The notes beneath the pieces were generated by a model. The model had not been told where the DNA came from, ran no database searches, and worked only from the letters and a program-made list of their open reading frames with translations. 64,000 nucleotides of DNA from Pseudogymnoascus destructans (Eukaryota > Ascomycota > Leotiomycetes > Thelebolales > Thelebolaceae). Position numbers and translations under genes: made by a program. Location: the NCBI RefSeq assembly GCF_001641265.1, contig NW_020167525.1, forward strand, positions 1-64,000, in the 5' to 3' direction. Of this stretch, positions 1 to 11,400 are shown piece after piece (the stretch's first letter is position 1; every line of letters starts with the position of its first letter).

Positions 1-770
1 CACACTCCCCCACTCACACTCCCTATTCACACTCCTCTCACTTACACTTCCCTCTCATTCACACCCCTCTCACTCACACCCCTCTCACTCACGCCCCTCT
101 CACTCACGCCCCTCTCACTCACCCCTCTCTCACTCACCCCTCTCTCATTCACCCTTCTCTCATTCACCCTTAAACCCTAACACTCTCACTAACCCTTCAA
201 CCTTACCACTCTCACTCACGCTTCTCTACCCTCTCACTCACACTTCTCTACCCTCTCACCCACCCTTCCTTAACTCTCACTCACACTTCATCCCTACCAC
301 ACTCCTTCACTATTCTCTCACTCACCATTCAACCATCCTTACTTCCCATTTCACCCTTATTCATTCCCCATTTACTCCCTAACCCTAAACTCCCCGTTAC
401 CACCCTCTCACTTCCCCGTTTATCCCCCATACTATCCTCTCCCTTCCCATTTCCCCAACTCTCACTTCATCTTCAACCCTCTCTCACTTCCCACTTCACT
501 TCCCACTCCACCTCCCCTCTCTCACTTCCTACTTCACTTCCCCTTTCCCTCGTCCCACTCTCCCTTTAAACTCTACCACTCCCCGTTTAACTCCCTTTCC
601 CTCCTCCCACTCTCCCTTTAAACTCTACCACTCCCCATTTAACTCCCTCTCCCTACTTCCCATTTTACTTCTCGCTTCATTAAAACTCACTTCCTGTTCA
701 AATCTCCCAACTCCCCATCTAACTGCCTCTCACTTCCCATTTCACTCCCCGTTTCCCTTATATAAAACCC
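1..770. repeat. G-poor C/T/A-rich subtelomeric low-complexity DNA
   Basis: The plus strand consists almost only of C, T and A, built from variants of CTCTCACTCAC, CACTTCCC and AACCCT. G is nearly absent. Degenerate telomere-like pieces are embedded at about 167-181 and 377-389. No coding frame is credible. A CCCTAA-type strand at the left edge fits a telomere to the left, but the window holds no long telomeric tract. Confidence 0.75.
377..389. repeat. interstitial telomere-like repeat (CCCTAA)2
   Basis: CCCTAACCCTAAA, about two perfect copies of the TTAGGG complement, inside the G-poor tract. The orientation is that expected at the left end of a chromosome. Confidence 0.6.
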
Positions 771-779
771 TATCAAAAT

Positions 780-3410
780 TCCAAAAACCCCATTACGTTC
801 GTCTCATATAACTACCCTATTAACAATATTAAACCTTTTATTGACCCATCTTATTCCCAAAAATATATCTCGTCCATTATAATTACTGCCTTTATATAAC
901 CCCCCCCTCCATCACCCAAATTCAAAATTCGTCTCTCATTTTATCTCGTATCAAAATTCTGAATACGCCATTCTTTCCTCTCCAAAAATTACCCCTATAA
1001 CATCCTTCACCTCCCGTCACCCCAACTCAAAAACACACCCCCCCCCCTACTTGACCGAAATCGAATTATCTCCCTTATTTAAACTTGTAATAAAATTCTG
1101 AAAACGCTATTTTGTAAGTCTCGTAAAACTACTCTATTACGATATTATTTTCGGATATATTTCCCTATCTTATTCCCAAAACTATATTCTCATCTGTTAT
1201 AATTATGCCCTTATATATCCTACCCCTATTCACACCAACTCGAAATTCGTCCCCCATTTCAACTGTATCGAAATTCTGAAGAAGCCATTCTCTTCCGCTT
1301 GCAAAACTACCCTATTGACGATATCAAACTATTCCTCTACAATGTCCCCTTACTTCCCTCATTCCCATCAAATAACTGCCGCCCCCCCCCCCCCCCCAAA
1401 CTCAACTGAATTCGAAATTCGCCTTCCATTTCACCTCGTATCAAAATTCCGAAGAAGCCATTCTCTTCCCCTTCAAAACTACCCTATTAACGATATCGAA
1501 CGCTCCTTATACATCACCTCTATCATAACTTATAATACCTCACTCAATATATTTGCTGCCTTACCTTTGCCACCCGACGGAAATCAAAGGTAACTCACCC
1601 ATTTCAATTTGTAACCCTAACCCTAAAGACACCATTCTCTTCTCCTCGTATTTCTCGTCATTTCCTGATGTCGAACGATAAATTCTGTCTGTTGCTGCAC
1701 ATGTTATACTTGGGGATAAAAATCGGGTCTTCCTGGAACCCCCCCAAACCACTACCCGTCTAAATCCGGAATATCTCTCTCGTTTCAAATCGTATCAGAA
1801 ATACGAAGATGCCATTCCCTTCCCTTGCAATCCTCTTTTAATACCACCCTCGAACGATAAATTCTGTTGCTTACTGCAAAACTTATTGCTCTCCTTATAC
1901 CTGCCCCCCCACCCATTGCCAGTCGTCTAAATCCGAAATAACTCTCTCGTTTCAAATCATATCAAAATTATGAAGACGCTATTTGTTCCCCTCCAAATTC
2001 TCTTTCAGACGTGATGCCGAACGATAAATTCGGCCGCCTATTGCAATACTTATAGCCCCTCATCTGACATACCCTCCTCCCCCCTTCCGCCTGACCATAT
2101 CCGGAATATCTCCACCGTTTTAATTCGTATCAAAAATCGGAGGACGCCATTTGATTCCCCTTGTAATTCTCTATCATTGACGATGACGAACGTTAAGATC
2201 GGGTTGTCGCTTCAAAAGTTATCACCCCTCAAGAACTATGCCTCCCTTCCACCCCTGTCACCTACCACCCACCAAATCCGAAAATAACCAACCCAATTTG
2301 AATCGTACTGAAATTCAGAGTACGCCATTTTATTCCTCTTGAAACGCGCTTCAATTTGCCGTGTTGAACGTTAGATTCCGTCTGTCGATTGAGAAGTTAT
2401 TGGCCTTCGAAAATTAAGGTCCACTGGCCCCTTGCCACCAACCATCCGTTTAAATCCGCAATAACTAACTCACTTCTACTCGTATTAGAAATCGGAGGAC
2501 GCCATTTTCTTCCCCTTGTAAATCTCTTTGAATTACGACATCGAACGTTACGCCTTGCCTCTCGGTCCGGGTTTTATACCACTTCCCGTTCCATGCCCTC
2601 TTCTTCTTAATCACCCATCGAAATCCGTTATAACACAATCATTTCAACTCGTATCAAAAATCGGAGGAGGCCATTCGATTGTGCTTGCAATTATCTTTCA
2701 ATGGCGCTATCGAACGTTGAGTTCTGCGCACCGCTGCAAAAGTTATACCACGTCTCATATGTAGAACCCCCTTTGCCCCCTACCCACTGCTGCCCGTCTA
2801 AATCATAAATATCTTCACCATTTTAACTCGGATCACAAATCGGGATACGCCATTCGATTCCCATTGTAAATCTCTTCCATTAACGATGCCGACCGTTAAG
2901 TTTCGGCCGTCGCTGCAAAAGTTGGAATCCTTCTCACATGTTGCCATGGGGCCCCATTTCCTGGGCCCGGCCCAACAAATCCGAAATAACTTACTTGTTT
3001 CAAGCCGTATCAAAAATCGTAAGAGGCCATTCGATTCCTCTTGTAAATCTCTTTCAATGACGATACCGAACGTTAGCTTTCGACCGTAGCTGCAAAAGTT
3101 ATAATCCTTCAAAGTAGGTGCTCCACCACACCCACTGATGCCCCAGCGAAATCTGCAATATCTCACCCGTCTCAACTCATATCACAAATCGGAGGACGTC
3201 ATTTGATTCGTCTTGCAAATCTCTTTTATTAACGCCATCGAACGCACCGTCTGCATGCTGCGTCAGGTTCTTACAATCCATCCTATAACATGCCCCCCCC
3301 AACCACCCCCTCCCATGCATCGCCCGACTAGAACCGGAATGTCTCCACCATCTGAAGTCTGATCAACAATCAGAGTACGTCAATTTGTTCCCCTTGCAAA
3401 GCTGCACAAG
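780..3410. repeat. degenerate ~175-bp tandem repeat array, unit A
   Basis: A recurring block carries, in order, AAATCCGAAATAACT, a TCGTATCAAAAATC segment, a GCCATT box followed by a pyrimidine run, an ACGATATCGAACGTT box and a CTGCAAAAGTTAT box. The GCCATT box falls near 970, 1103, 1283, 1455, 1630, 1809, 1975, 2145, 2320, 2500, 2668, 2845, 3022, 3197 and 3375. Most spacings lie between 166 and 180 bp. Copies are clearly diverged from one another. Short frames in this region are by-products of the repeat. Confidence 0.8.
1612..1627. repeat. interstitial telomere-like repeat
   Basis: TAACCCTAACCCTAAA, two copies of the CCCTAA hexamer within one member of the 175-bp repeat array. It is too short to be a telomere; it may be a remnant of healing or gene conversion at a chromosome end. 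Confidence 0.55.
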
Positions 3411-3503
3411 AGACGTCAGCGAACATTTACATCGGTCGCGAGGCTGTCAACTTACAGTCCTTGCAAGAACGTGAGTTCGAAAATGGGCCATGGGACAAGC
3501 TCC

Positions 3504-4538
3504 CTACTCCTCCTCACCTGGCTGCCAGTTGCTCTGCTTCGTGAAGAAGACGCAGGAGTAGCGCGTGCCCTCGAAGGGTGCGATCCAGTGCTCGAGGACT
3601 GCAGAGCGGAACAGGACAACATCCCCTGGCTGGAAGGGAATCTTATAACCAAGGGCTGGCAGGCACAGCTCCCCTCCTTCGAACTCTCCAAAGCAGGCCA
3701 TCGCAACCCAGCCATCCAGCACATCGTGGTTGTCCTTGTGTGGCCCAACCTGGGCGTTTATCAGGATCGCGAGGCAGTGCCAGCAGCTCCTGTTGCTGAA
3801 CTTGAAGACCTCCAGCTCAGGCGTGGCTGCACACTCGCGGAGGTAGTTCTGCCTGTACTGCTCGTAGGCCCTGGGATCGATCTCCTGGAAGAGCCTCCCA
3901 ATGGTCTGCGCGAGGGGGGCCATCTTCTTGTAGAGGGCCAGGGTGGCCCCGAAGCCATTTCCAGTCCTGCGCATGTCAGAGCAGATGGTGGGAGGCGAAT
4001 TTGTCTGGCCTGTGGCGTGCCACAACCCAAGGTGGTAGACTCCCCACTTCTTCCCCTCGCGCTCAGCCTTCCTGGCCTGCTCCATCTCGTGCCTCTTGTC
4101 ACTGCTGGGCTTGGGGGGTGGCGCGAGCTCCGTGTACTGCTCAATGGCACCAGCCATGAGGCGGCAGAGGTCCTTGTTCCTGTCCGGGAGGCTCAGCCCC
4201 CCCCTCATGTAGACGAGGAGCTGCTCTGGGTCCTTGTCAGCAGAGTTGAAGACGGTGACGGGCTGGATGTCGAGGCCATCCTTCCCACCATCCTTGGGGA
4301 TGCCCTGGAGCAGCGTGAGGTGCTTGCTGAGCTCGAGGCCCTGCTCCAGTGTGGTGGTGACCTTGGGGTTGGGTGGCGTGATGAGGTTGGTCCAGGCGAG
4401 GTCTGTGGTGATGACCCGGGCATTGCCGCGGAACTTGGCCTTCCAGTTATGGGAGAACTCCCTCCTCTCCTTCCACTCATATGGCGAGTGGGCTGTGTGG
4501 TGCTGGTGGCGCTTCTGGATGGAGGGTACTGGTGGCAT
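3504..4538 (-). CDS. TET/JBP-like 2-oxoglutarate/Fe(II) dioxygenase, unit A
   Basis: A single-exon protein of 344 aa. The C-terminal half has the double-stranded beta-helix signature of the TET/JBP superfamily: H267-x-D269 in VGPHKD, a GEFEGGEL strand, a PGDVV turn, distal H317 in LEHW, and R326 in TRYSCVFF, the expected 2-oxoglutarate arginine. The N-terminal ~230 residues match no family I can name. By family, such enzymes oxidise methyl groups on pyrimidines in DNA or RNA; acting on DNA here is inference. The ATG lies in ACACCATG, 7 bp downstream of the 153-bp repeat array. The unit B copy differs at 22 residues by hand count, only one of them after residue 234. An alternative is a prolyl-4-hydroxylase-like or AlkB-like dioxygenase. 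Confidence 0.8.
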   Translation of the reverse strand: MPPVPSIQKRHQHHTAHSPYEWKERREFSHNWKAKFRGNARVITTDLAWTNLITPPNPKVTTTLEQGLELSKHLTLLQGIPKDGGKDGLDIQPVTVFNSADKDPEQLLVYMRGGLSLPDRNKDLCRLMAGAIEQYTELAPPPKPSSDKRHEMEQARKAEREGKKWGVYHLGLWHATGQTNSPPTICSDMRRTGNGFGATLALYKKMAPLAQTIGRLFQEIDPRAYEQYRQNYLRECAATPELEVFKFSNRSCWHCLAILINAQVGPHKDNHDVLDGWVAMACFGEFEGGELCLPALGYKIPFQPGDVVLFRSAVLEHWIAPFEGTRYSCVFFTKQSNWQPGEEE

Positions 4539-4544
4539 GGTGTC

Positions 4545-5464
4545 GCGAGCTCAGGTCTTGATGGTACCTCACTATAAGATGGTATAGTCTAGGATCCCCA
4601 AAGGCAGATGACACAGGATGGTGTGCCCCTCTTGACACTCGAGACTGAGCTGTGTGCTGGCGTGAAGAAAGCGTGGAAAAATGTTGGGTGGTTGTTGCGC
4701 GAGCTCAGGTTTTGATGGTACCTCACTATAAGATGGTATAGTCTAGGATCCCCAAAGACAGATGACACAAGATGGTGTGCCCCTCTGCCACTCGAGACTG
4801 AGCTGTGTGCTGGCGTGAAGAAAGTGTGAAGAAATGTTGGGTGGTTGTTGCGCGAGCTCAGGTTTTGATGGTACCTCACTATAAGATGGTATAGTCTAGG
4901 ATCCCCAAAGACAGATGACACAAGATGGTGTGCCCCTCTGCCACTCGAGACTGAGCTGTGTGCTGGCGTGAAGAAAGTGTGAAGAAATGTTGGGTGGTTG
5001 TTGCGCGAGCTCAGGTTTTGATGGTACCTCACTATAAGATGGTATAGTCTAGGATCCCCAAAGACAGATGACACAAGATGGTGTGCCCCTCTTGACACTC
5101 GAGACTGAGCTGTGTGCTGGCGTGAAGAAAGCGTGGAAAAATGTTGGGTGGTTGTTGCGCGAGCTCAGGTTTTGATGGTACCTCACTATAAGATGGTATA
5201 GTCTAGGATCCCCAAAGACAGATGACACAAGATGGTGTGCCCCTCTGCCACTCGAGACTGAGCTGTGTGCTGGCGTGAAGAAAGTGTGAAGAAATGTTGG
5301 GTGGTTGTTGCGCGAGCTCAGGTTTTGATGGTACCTCACTATAAGATGGTATAGTCTAGGATCCCCAAAGACAGATGACACAAGATGGTGTGCCCCTCTG
5401 CCACTCGAGACTGAGCTGTGTGCTGGCGTGAAGAAAGTGTGAAGAAATGCCGGGTGGTTGCCGC
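4545..5464. repeat. 153-bp tandem repeat, six copies, 5' of the dioxygenase gene (unit A)
   Basis: Copies start with GCGAGCTCAGG at 4545, 4699, 4852, 5005, 5159 and 5312; the period is 153-154 bp. Copies are nearly identical, and two of them (first and fourth) share a small variant near CTTGACACTCG. Because 153 is a multiple of 3, the minus strand stays open for several copies and would give a 51-residue repeat. I read the array as promoter or 5' leader of the gene at 3504-4538, since it abuts its ATG. Each copy carries a TATA-like CTTATAG on the gene strand. Confidence 0.9.
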
Positions 5465-6304
5465 GCGAGAAGGAAAAAATGTGTAAAGGACTAAGTTTGG
5501 ACTTGACGGTAGAAGTTCTGATATAGACTGAGACGAGCCACGCCCGCTAGCTGCGTGGCAACTCACATGACTGACCACCCCATCAAAATTGGGTTGAAAA
5601 AAAAAAACGTCGAGATCCGAGGCCGGGAGGAGCATGGCTGCGTTCGTCTGGGCGAGGGCTACGCAGTTACATGAAAAGGGGGATGGATTTGATGGCATCT
5701 CGCTAAGAAAATGGCGATCTCGGTTAAAAAATGCCCCATCTTCTAACCCTGGTCGGGAGAGGCCATGGCAGTGGTGTGGACATGGGAGTTGCATGTTGGG
5801 ATTCGTCCTTGCCAGTCTCACCTGGGTATGTAATTATAAGATAATCGTACGAGTATCAGAACTAGAGTATTGCCTCGAAATATCCCAAGGGCTAGTCTGG
5901 TATTCGAGCTATGGGGGTCTATAAACGCTTCCGATTAATTGGGGGTGATGGGGAGGGGGCAGCCCATGCCCTAAACATAGCAACGATCAATGTTCGGGAG
6001 TGTCACAACCAAACGCGGTTAGGCGAAAACCTTAAAAAGATGTCAACCCTACATCTCGAGTTCGACGTTTAATATACAGCTTATATTGCTGTAATAAGAT
6101 CATATGTATTGGCGGTATGTGTCATCGTCAGTAATTTAATGCAGTTCATATCTCGTCGAGGAGTGTGATTATTATAATCCGTTCCAATTTATTTAAATTG
6201 CAGAGAATAATATTTCTCAACTCACGACATAATTAATATGGCTCTATGGCTACAGTCTATATTATAAATACATGGCGCTACCAGTCGAACACCCATTCGC
6301 TAGT
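5465..6304. other. spacer between dioxygenase repeats and helicase 3' end (unit A)
   Basis: Homologous to 14628-15291 plus 19404-19580 in unit B. It includes a poly-A run near 5597-5607. No frame resembles a known protein. The stretch GTCAGTAA at 6127-6134 is the empty site matching the hAT insertion in unit B. Confidence 0.6.
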
Positions 6305-9300
6305 TTAATATGCCTCGAACTCGAGCAGCGCTGCTGCTGCGATCTTTACCCCCCAGATGCCCTTCCCACCTGCAAACTCGGCCACCTGCCCACACCATGA
6401 CAGGAACACATCCACGTCATTGAACGCCCCTGCTGCCCCTGCCCTCACTGCCTGCTCACCGAACCTCTCCTGCAGCCACTGTTCGCCCCCAGTCTTGTGG
6501 AACACGCCGTAGCAGAGCGGCATCACGATGTCTGCGTACCTGCACTGCTCGAGGCCACTGGCCGGGTCTGCACGTTGACAGACCGACTGTGGGTTGTAGC
6601 ACCAGTAGCACGCCGCGAAAGCTGAGATCCATGGCCCGCGGCCCTGCCCCCTCCTTCTGGCCTGGTCGCGCGCCCTGAAGAAGTCGAACCGCTGGTGGCA
6701 CTTGGTGAACTGGTGGTCCCACTGCTCCCCGAGCCCTCGACAGAGCAGGCACGTCCCCTTCACGGTGAGGAGGTCCTCCTTGTAGCGGCTGAGCTCGAGG
6801 TATGCCAAACGCCGCTTCTCGTGGATGGCTGCACTCCCTGTGTGCGGCATTGCCTCTGTGGCATCGTCACGGGGCACGTGTGATGGGCTGGGGCCACTGC
6901 TGCAGACATCGCACGCCACATCATCCCTGGTGCCATCGCACTGCCGAAGCTCTGATGCCTCATCGAGGTGCGCACTCAGACACGTGCGCCTGCACTCCCG
7001 GCCTTCGAGGTAGCGGTAGAGTGCCCTCGTCTCGACATCCATACCGGCGTTGCCCGCCTGCGACTGCCACTTGTGCGGCAGGAGCACGGCTGAGTATGCC
7101 TCCCTCCCATCGCGCCCAGCCCGACCGGACTCCTGCGCAAAGTCGACGAGGGAGCGTGGCTCGTCCAGGTGCATGACGAGCCGGACATGTGGGTAGTCGA
7201 AGCCGGCGCTAAGGGCCGACGTCGCCACAATGTATGGCAGCTCGGGTGTGTGAGCCACGTCCTGAGCAGCTCCTGCTTCTCCTCTGCCGTGCCGGCCATC
7301 GCGGTGTAGACGGGCAGCGGAGCAGGCTGCCCAGGTCCTGTGCCTCCTCCCGTGTCCGCACGTAGAGTATGATCTTGTCTCGGGTCTGGTCGAGCAGCCC
7401 GCTCGCCCGCCACGCGTCCCTGGCCCTCCGCGCGCCCTCTTCTAGCAGGCTCCCCTGCCCTGTGGCCCGCTGCACGAGGTACGAGAGGTTCCGCCTGTTC
7501 GTTGAGGCCCGCACGACCTTTGGCTTCACGAGGTTGTTCTGCCTCTCGAACGCGGCCTGTAGCATTGGCGGCAGGGTGGCCGTCAGGTAGACGAACTGCG
7601 TGCGCACGCTGCGGATGAGGGCGAGGTCGGCCATGGCGTGACGGTACTCGGACGCCGTGATTGTGAGGTGCGCCTCGTCTATCACGACGCGGCCGAGCTG
7701 CTGCGTCGCGGCCAGCCTGTGCGCATACGCCCGGAACTGAGACGTGCTCGCGGCCTCGACCGTGACGAACACCAGCGGTGCGTCCCGCTCCTCGCCCGGG
7801 CCCACACGAGGTGGTCTATCCCGAGCTCCTGCACACGCCGCAGCAGGTCGCCACGCAGGGACACGAGCGGCAGCACGAGGATCGTCACGCCCGCATCAGG
7901 CAGGACACAGGGCAGCATGAACAGCAGGCTCTTCCCCTCGCCGGTGCCAGGATGACGACGACCTGCTCCGTCCATGACATGACGACCGTCATCGCCCGCT
8001 CTGTGCGGCCGACTTCCACTGCAGCTTGTCGTCGTGGTAGAGCCCCCTCGCGCACTTCAGCAGGGCTGCAGCAGACCACCTCTTCCGCGGCCGGTGCACG
8101 CCCACGGCAATCCTCTTCAGCATCCGCGGCCTGTCGGACCCTGCCACCTCTGCCGCCTCGCGCTTCCTCTTCCCTGCTGCTGCGACCGCATCCCCGAGCA
8201 CCGTGTCGAGATCCCACAGCCCCCTCCACAGGGATGACGCGCGCAGGTTCCGACGGATGAGGCCATCCCACACATTCCCAAAGTTCGCGTTCAGCTGGTT
8301 CGCGTAGCTGCGGTTCACCACCCGCGTGCTGTGGTTCCGCTGCCTCGTCATGGTCCGGATGTCATCCTCCATCTCCTCTGCATCCTCATCGTCGTCGTCG
8401 GCCCCGATGCCCTCGAAGCACGCAAGGTCGCCCGCAAACTTGGTCTTCACAATGTTGACCGTCATCTGGCGCCAGTTGGCGATGTGCAGCCGTGGCACCT
8501 TGGCCCGCACGCACGCCTGCTCCATGCACCGCGTCAGCCGGTTGTCGGCCCACACGGCCCCGTCCTTCCACCACAGGTACGCGGACATGATTGCGCGTGG
8601 GGAGGACTGGCGCAGGAAGGCCTGGCGGAGCGGCACGACGTAGACGAGGTAGTCCAGCAGGAGGTCTCCGATGGCGGCTGGCAGGAAGCGGATGTTGTCC
8701 TTGAACCTGCCCGTCTGCTGCTGGCCCTTGTGGTAGGTGGTGTGCAGCATCACGAGCCCGTGCTTGAGGTAGACGCTACGCCTCCGCTGCGTGTTGCGCC
8801 AGGTGAGGGAGAACAGCTCGCTCTCGCGCAGCGGCTGGCCCGAGGCCATGTGGATGAGGACGAGGAGCCGCTTGAGGAACTCGTCAGCGACGGCCTCGTA
8901 CTGGTCGATGGCCTTCTGTCGCCACATGACCCTCGTGACCCCTGCATCAGCCTCTCCATCCTCTCCATCCTCAGCAGTAGGTGCAGCAGTGGTGTCGAGG
9001 AATGACGCTCGGAGTGACTGCGACTCCCGTATGACATTGCGCAGTGAGCCCGCGAGCGGCTTCAGCAGTGCCGCGTTCTCCCGGTGCTCGCCAAAGTGCC
9101 AGCTAAAGTTGTCGGCGTCGAGGTTGTCCTTGAGTGCCCACGCGCGCATCCGTGGCAGGCCCGCTGCGCCAAACATGAGCTCGCCGTGCAGCAGATGCTG
9201 CGCCTGCCTGAACTCCGACAGCAGCAGCTGCTGCACCTCGTCCATGTTCAGGTCGACGTCCCTGTAGGTGAGGATCTGCTCGTCCTCGTCCCAGTGCGCC

Positions 9301-10756
9301 TGGTGCGAGCCCACTCCGTCCTTCGACACCGCGAACAGCAGCAGGCGCCAGCCCAGTATCTCGCCCATGGGCGTCTCCGTGTCCGGCCGCAGGTACTGCT
9401 CGCAGATGCTGTTGATGTGCTCGAGCGTGCTGCCGGCGCCCGACCTCTCGAGGTATGCGGCCGTGCTGAAGATGAGCAGCTGCACAGCCCAGATCAGGCC
9501 GGACAGGCAGCTGTTGAAGTTGCCCGGCTCCTTCCACGACTTGGTGCGTGGCTTGACGCTCAGCATCGCGCAGAAGCTGAGGAGCGGCGAGCTGAAGCGG
9601 TCGCCGCCGAACTCGTGGCAGACGAGGGCCATGCAGAGGGATCGGAGGGCGTCATTCAGCGCTAAGCGGTCTCCGTCGGCAGCGCACTCCAGGGCGGCCT
9701 CCCAAGCTGTCGTCTGCTCGTCCGTCAGCCGGATCCGTCCTCGGGGCGCCTGCCCTGGTCCGCGCTCAGAGGTGGCGTGAAGTGGCTGCCGCAGTAGGCG
9801 ACGCGGTAGCAGTACGCCATGAACTGCTTCCAGTACCCAAAGTTTGTGCGCAGTGTGGATGGCTCCTTCTTGGGGTCGAAGCCGCGCACCCTGCCTGCCC
9901 TGCAACTGGCTGGTGCCGATGAGGTAGGGCGCCATGGAAGCGGCTCAGCGCGAGCTGCCTCGGCCACGTCAGCATGCAGTCCGGCCCGTCGAAGCACCAG
10001 CCGTGCACCTCAGCGAGGATCTCGTCCATGACCTCGAGCATCAGGAACAGCTCGGGCTCTCCCTCATCTGCGCTCTTCGGCAGCGCAAAGGAGGCGTGCA
10101 TCTCGTCCTTCTCTAGGCCCCGCACGTGGTTCTCGATGCCAGTCCGCCTCAGCCACGGGACCGCAGCCGAGGGTGGCTGTCGAAGCCGTGCACCTTGTTG
10201 CCCTCCGTCTTGATGTCGTCCGCTACCATGGTCGCGTCCGCGTCGGCCAGGTCGAAGAAGGCCTGCTCCTGTGGCTCGAGGGCGATGGCGCAGTAGCTGC
10301 GTCCCCTTCCGCCCTGTCGTCGTCTGTAACCACAAAGTACCGGACATGCTCGGTCTTTGCGAAGAAGGTCTGCACCGTGCATCTCTGCCACGCGCCACCC
10401 TCACTCTGCTGCGACGGCTTCGGCCCGTGCTCCCGGGACACGTGCGCCCTGATGGCCGGCCCGGACCGGGTCAGGGTCGGCCGGCCGTCGTCGCAGAGGA
10501 TGCAGGAGAATGCCGGATGGCGGCGCAGTCCCTCGATGGCGATGCAGGGCTGGTCTGGCAGGGCGACCTGTCCCGGGGGCCGCAGCTCATGCGTCGCGAA
10601 GAGGTCGAGCAGGGTGCGCAGCTCCGGCCCCTTGAGGTCGTGGGGTGGGTGCCTCAGGTGCCACTCCTGGCTGGCGCGCGCGGGCATGAGGCAGGTCCCG
10701 CAGTCGCGGCAGAGCAGCACCCCGTGAGTTGCGAGGTAGGAGAAGCTGGCCGCCAT
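6305..10756 (-). pseudogene. frameshifted copy of the OrsD-recombinase-RecQ helicase gene (unit A)
   Basis: Collinear with the intact gene at 19581-24050, but the reading frame shifts at about 7240, 7800, 7940-7990, 9770-9930, 10170 and 10290. Most shifts are single missing bases relative to unit B, for example GCTCTGTG against GCTCCTGTG near 7998. Near 9765 about 20 bases are also missing. Domain signatures survive in pieces: zinc-finger N terminus from 10756, recombinase-like region and box III, DEAH box, and the RecQ motif VI with its Cys-rich tail at 6305-7258. It is probably dead, but clustered one-base deletions in GC-rich DNA could also be assembly error. Confidence 0.8.
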
Positions 10757-10849
10757 CCTTCCCTTGCGCGAGCGGTGTGTGTGCGCTATTCGCCCTTCGT
10801 TGCATGCTCTGTATGCGTGCTTGATGCGCCTGCGCCGTCCCGGGGGTCT

Positions 10850-10935
10850 CCCAATTTGCTGCACAATAATCGCTCCACAATGGCCCGTGCGCGCGCGAGC
10901 GACAGGGGTCGCTCGCGTGGGGATTCCCAATTTGC
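10850..10935. promoter_or_regulatory. 76-bp-spaced CCCAATTTGC direct repeat upstream of the helicase (unit A)
   Basis: CCCAATTTGC occurs at 10850-10859 and 10926-10935, a start-to-start distance of 76 bp, upstream of the helicase copy on the minus strand. The same pair with the same spacing is found in unit B. A promoter element or a recombination site at the unit end are both possible; the function is unknown. Confidence 0.5.
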
Positions 10936-10959
10936 ACTACAGATACGGCCGCTTCTAGG

Positions 10960-11400
10960 GGTAGTTACCACCCTCTCACTTCCCCTCCTTATTCATTCTC
11001 CATTCACTCCCTGTTACCACCCTCTCACTTCCCCTAAATCTTTCCCATACTATCTTTTCCCTTCCCATTTCCCTAACTCTCACTTCCTCTTCAACCCTCT
11101 CTCACTTCCTATAACACTTCCTCTTCAACCCTCTCTCACTTCCTATAACACTTCCTCTTCAACCCTCTCTCACTTCCTATAACACTTCCTCTTCAACCCT
11201 CTCTCACTTCCTATAACACTTCCTCTTCAACCCTCTCTCACTTCCTATAACACTTCCCCTTTCCTTCCTCCCACTCTCCGTTTAAACCCTACCACTCCCC
11301 GTTTAACTCCCTCTCCCTCTTTCCCATTTTACTTCTCCTTTCCCTAACTCTCGTTTCCCTAACTCTCACTTCCCATTTCACTTCCCGTTTCCCTTATATA
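10960..11400. repeat. G-poor C/T-rich tract opening unit B
   Basis: After the helicase upstream region the sequence switches at about 10958 to CTCTCACTTCCC-type DNA that aligns with about 340-770 of unit A. This marks the junction between the tandem units. It includes CCCTAACTCTC pieces resembling degenerate telomere repeats. Confidence 0.7.
11082..11251. repeat. 34-bp tandem repeat, five copies
   Basis: The unit begins ACTTCCTCTTCAACC and ends TATAAC; copies start at 11082, 11116, 11150, 11184 and 11218. The copies appear identical, so the array expanded recently compared with the diverged flanks. Confidence 0.9.

Noticed and set aside
1315..3175. Small frames in the 175-bp repeat array as genes
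   Set aside because: Their sequences follow the DNA repeat on both strands and change frame between copies.
3471..4577. Long plus-strand open frame of 368 codons
   Set aside because: It is antisense to the dioxygenase gene, whose minus-strand frame has catalytic motifs and a silent-site substitution pattern; the plus frame shows neither.
4589..5381. Minus-strand frames made of 51-residue repeats as a real repeat protein
   Set aside because: They arise because the 153-bp DNA repeat is a multiple of three; copies of 154 bp break the frame and no domain is recognisable. Kept only as a speculation within the repeat finding.
8331..9005. Plus-strand frame of 224 codons in the helicase region
   Set aside because: GC-rich antisense shadow of the helicase copy; the equivalent in unit B (21372-22256) differs in length and has no domain.
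11082..11251. CRISPR-like array
   Set aside because: The 34-bp units are directly adjacent with no spacers, in a eukaryotic low-complexity tract.
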